This document shows positions 4,688 to 5,762 of a DNA stretch of 5,762 nt, one piece after another. The stretch is from Caulobacteraceae bacterium (GTDB lineage Bacteria > Pseudomonadota > Alphaproteobacteria > Caulobacterales > Caulobacteraceae): contig JACDGF010000161.1 of NCBI GenBank assembly GCA_013815405.1, forward strand, positions 1 to 5,762. The letters run 5' to 3'. The position numbers and the translations under genes are program-made. The notes under the pieces were generated by a model. It ran no database searches and was not told where the DNA came from. It was given only the letters and a program-made list of their open reading frames with translations. Positions within the stretch are counted from its first letter, which is position 1. Each line of letters begins with the position of its first letter.

Positions 4688-5762
4688 GTGACGAACCGCC
4701 TTCTACTCTTGTTGGCCGCGCTGATCGCCGCGCCTGCCCTGGCCGCCGAGGTGACGCCGACGGGCCAGGCGATCACGCCCACGGCCGCCCCCGGCGCGAT
4801 CTTTCAGCCGCTCAATCCCGACCTGCCGGGCGATCCCTCTTTTACCGCCGGCCAGGCCGCGGCCATGGTCCTCTCGCCGGACGGCAAGACCCTTCTCATC
4901 CTCACCAGCGGCTTCAACCGGACCTTCGGGCCCGACGGCAAGCTCATCGCCGACCGGTCGAACGAATACGTCTTCGTCTATGACGTCGCCGGGCCCGCGC
5001 CGGTCAAGCGCCAGGTGCTCACCGTCCCCAACAGTTTCCTGGGGCTGGCCTGGGCCCCCGGCGGCGGGCGGTTCTATGTCTCGGGAGGCGTGGACGACGA
5101 CGTGCTGGAGTTCGCCGGCGCCCCGGGCTCCTTCAAGCTGGCGCGCACCCTGCTGCTCGGCCACAAGAGCGGCCTCGGCCTGGCGGTGAAGCCGGAGGCC
5201 GCGGGCCTCGCGGTCAGCCCCGACGGACGCCGGCTGCTGGTGGCCAATCTGCAGAACGATTCGGTCAGCCTGGTGGATCTTCAAACCGGCGCGGTCGTCG
5301 ACCAGGACCTCCGCCCCGGCGTGATCGACAAGGCCCGCGCGGGCCAGCCGGGCGGGACCTTTCCCCGGGCGGTCGCCTGGATATCCGACGCCAAAGCTTA
5401 TGCGGCCAGCCAGCGCGACCGCGAGATCATCGCCCTGGAGATGGGGCCGGGCGGGGCGCGAGTCACCGGCCGGATCCGGACCCGGGGCCAGCCCGTGGCC
5501 CTGCTTCCCGGCCCGGGGGGCCGCCTCTACGCCGCCCTGGACAATACCGACAGCATCGCGGTGATCGACACCGCCGCCGACCGGATCAGCGAGGACATCC
5601 CCACCGCCGGGCCGCCCGGCGCGGCCGGCAAGGCGCTGGGGGGGGCGGGGTCCAACGCCCTGGCCCTCACCCCCGACGGGCGGACCCTGCTGGTCACCAA
5701 CGGGGCGCAGAACGCCCTGGCGGTGGTCCGGCTGGGCGCCAGGGCCTCGGCCGTGGCCGGCC
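4688..5762 (+). CDS. Secreted YncE-like beta-propeller protein, probably N-terminal half of a bifunctional YncE/alkaline phosphatase-family protein (3' end outside window)
   Basis: The open frame starts at GTG 4688 and is still open at the window edge after 358 codons. Its N-terminus is a signal peptide: N3-R4, a Leu/Ala-rich core, and an A17-L18-A19 cleavage site before A20-E21, so the protein is probably exported to the periplasm. The mature start (TPTGQAITPTAAPG) and later segments resemble proteins annotated as bifunctional YncE/alkaline phosphatase, in which a propeller precedes a phosphoesterase. Propeller blades are visible as LAVSPDGRRLLVAN (from residue 174), AVAWISDAKAYAAS (about 227), GRLYAALDNTDSIAVID (about 275) and NALALTPDGRTLLVTN (from 323). 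The phosphoesterase part, if present, lies beyond the window. The first in-frame ATG (4865, codon 60) would remove the signal peptide, so GTG is preferred; the ribosome-binding site is weak. No functional tie to the sulfate genes is apparent, and substrate is unknown. Confidence 0.85.
   Translation, partial: MTNRLLLLLAALIAAPALAAEVTPTGQAITPTAAPGAIFQPLNPDLPGDPSFTAGQAAAMVLSPDGKTLLILTSGFNRTFGPDGKLIADRSNEYVFVYDVAGPAPVKRQVLTVPNSFLGLAWAPGGGRFYVSGGVDDDVLEFAGAPGSFKLARTLLLGHKSGLGLAVKPEAAGLAVSPDGRRLLVANLQNDSVSLVDLQTGAVVDQDLRPGVIDKARAGQPGGTFPRAVAWISDAKAYAASQRDREIIALEMGPGGARVTGRIRTRGQPVALLPGPGGRLYAALDNTDSIAVIDTAADRISEDIPTAGPPGAAGKALGGAGSNALALTPDGRTLLVTNGAQNALAVVRLGARASAVAG

Overview
The window is GC-rich (roughly 70% by eye) and coding almost end to end, with every gene on the + strand. 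Gene content and order, protein similarities and two families of intergenic palindromic repeat all suggest an alphaproteobacterium, most likely of the Caulobacter/Phenylobacterium/Brevundimonas group. That placement is inferred from recalled sequence patterns, not from a search.

Positions 2-4592 look like one assimilatory sulfate-reduction operon, read left to right. It holds the 3' end of a siroheme synthase/SUMT gene (cysG), a DUF2849 gene, cysI (siroheme [4Fe-4S] nitrite/sulfite reductase), a DUF934 gene, cysH ([4Fe-4S] APS-type reductase) and fpr (ferredoxin/flavodoxin-NADP+ reductase). The genes are tightly packed: cysG/DUF2849 and DUF934/cysH share ATGA overlaps, cysI/DUF934 overlap by 17 bases, and the other gaps are 11 and 27 bases. 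The likely division of labour is that CysG makes siroheme for CysI, CysH reduces APS to sulfite, CysI reduces sulfite to sulfide, and Fpr passes NADPH electrons to a ferredoxin that feeds CysI. No CysJ flavoprotein is present in the window. DUF2849 and DUF934 are conserved companions of this pathway without an established biochemical role.

Two palindromic elements stand out. The first (about 315-454) is a large two-armed inverted repeat lying inside the 3' end of the cysG reading frame. It appears to supply the last ~48 codons of cysG and the ribosome-binding sequence of the DUF2849 gene. The second (4597-4664) fills most of the 95-base gap after fpr and marks the likely end of the operon.

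From 4688 to the window's right edge runs a GTG-initiated, signal-peptide-bearing, YncE-like beta-propeller protein. It resembles the N-terminal half of the bifunctional YncE/alkaline phosphatase-family proteins, is cut by the window edge, and is probably unrelated to sulfur assimilation.

No tRNA, rRNA, CRISPR array, insertion sequence or phage gene was seen, and no gene-free stretch exceeds 95 bases. The operon promoter lies upstream of the window. I see no convincing wholly new system; the most unusual feature is the repeat captured in the cysG coding sequence.
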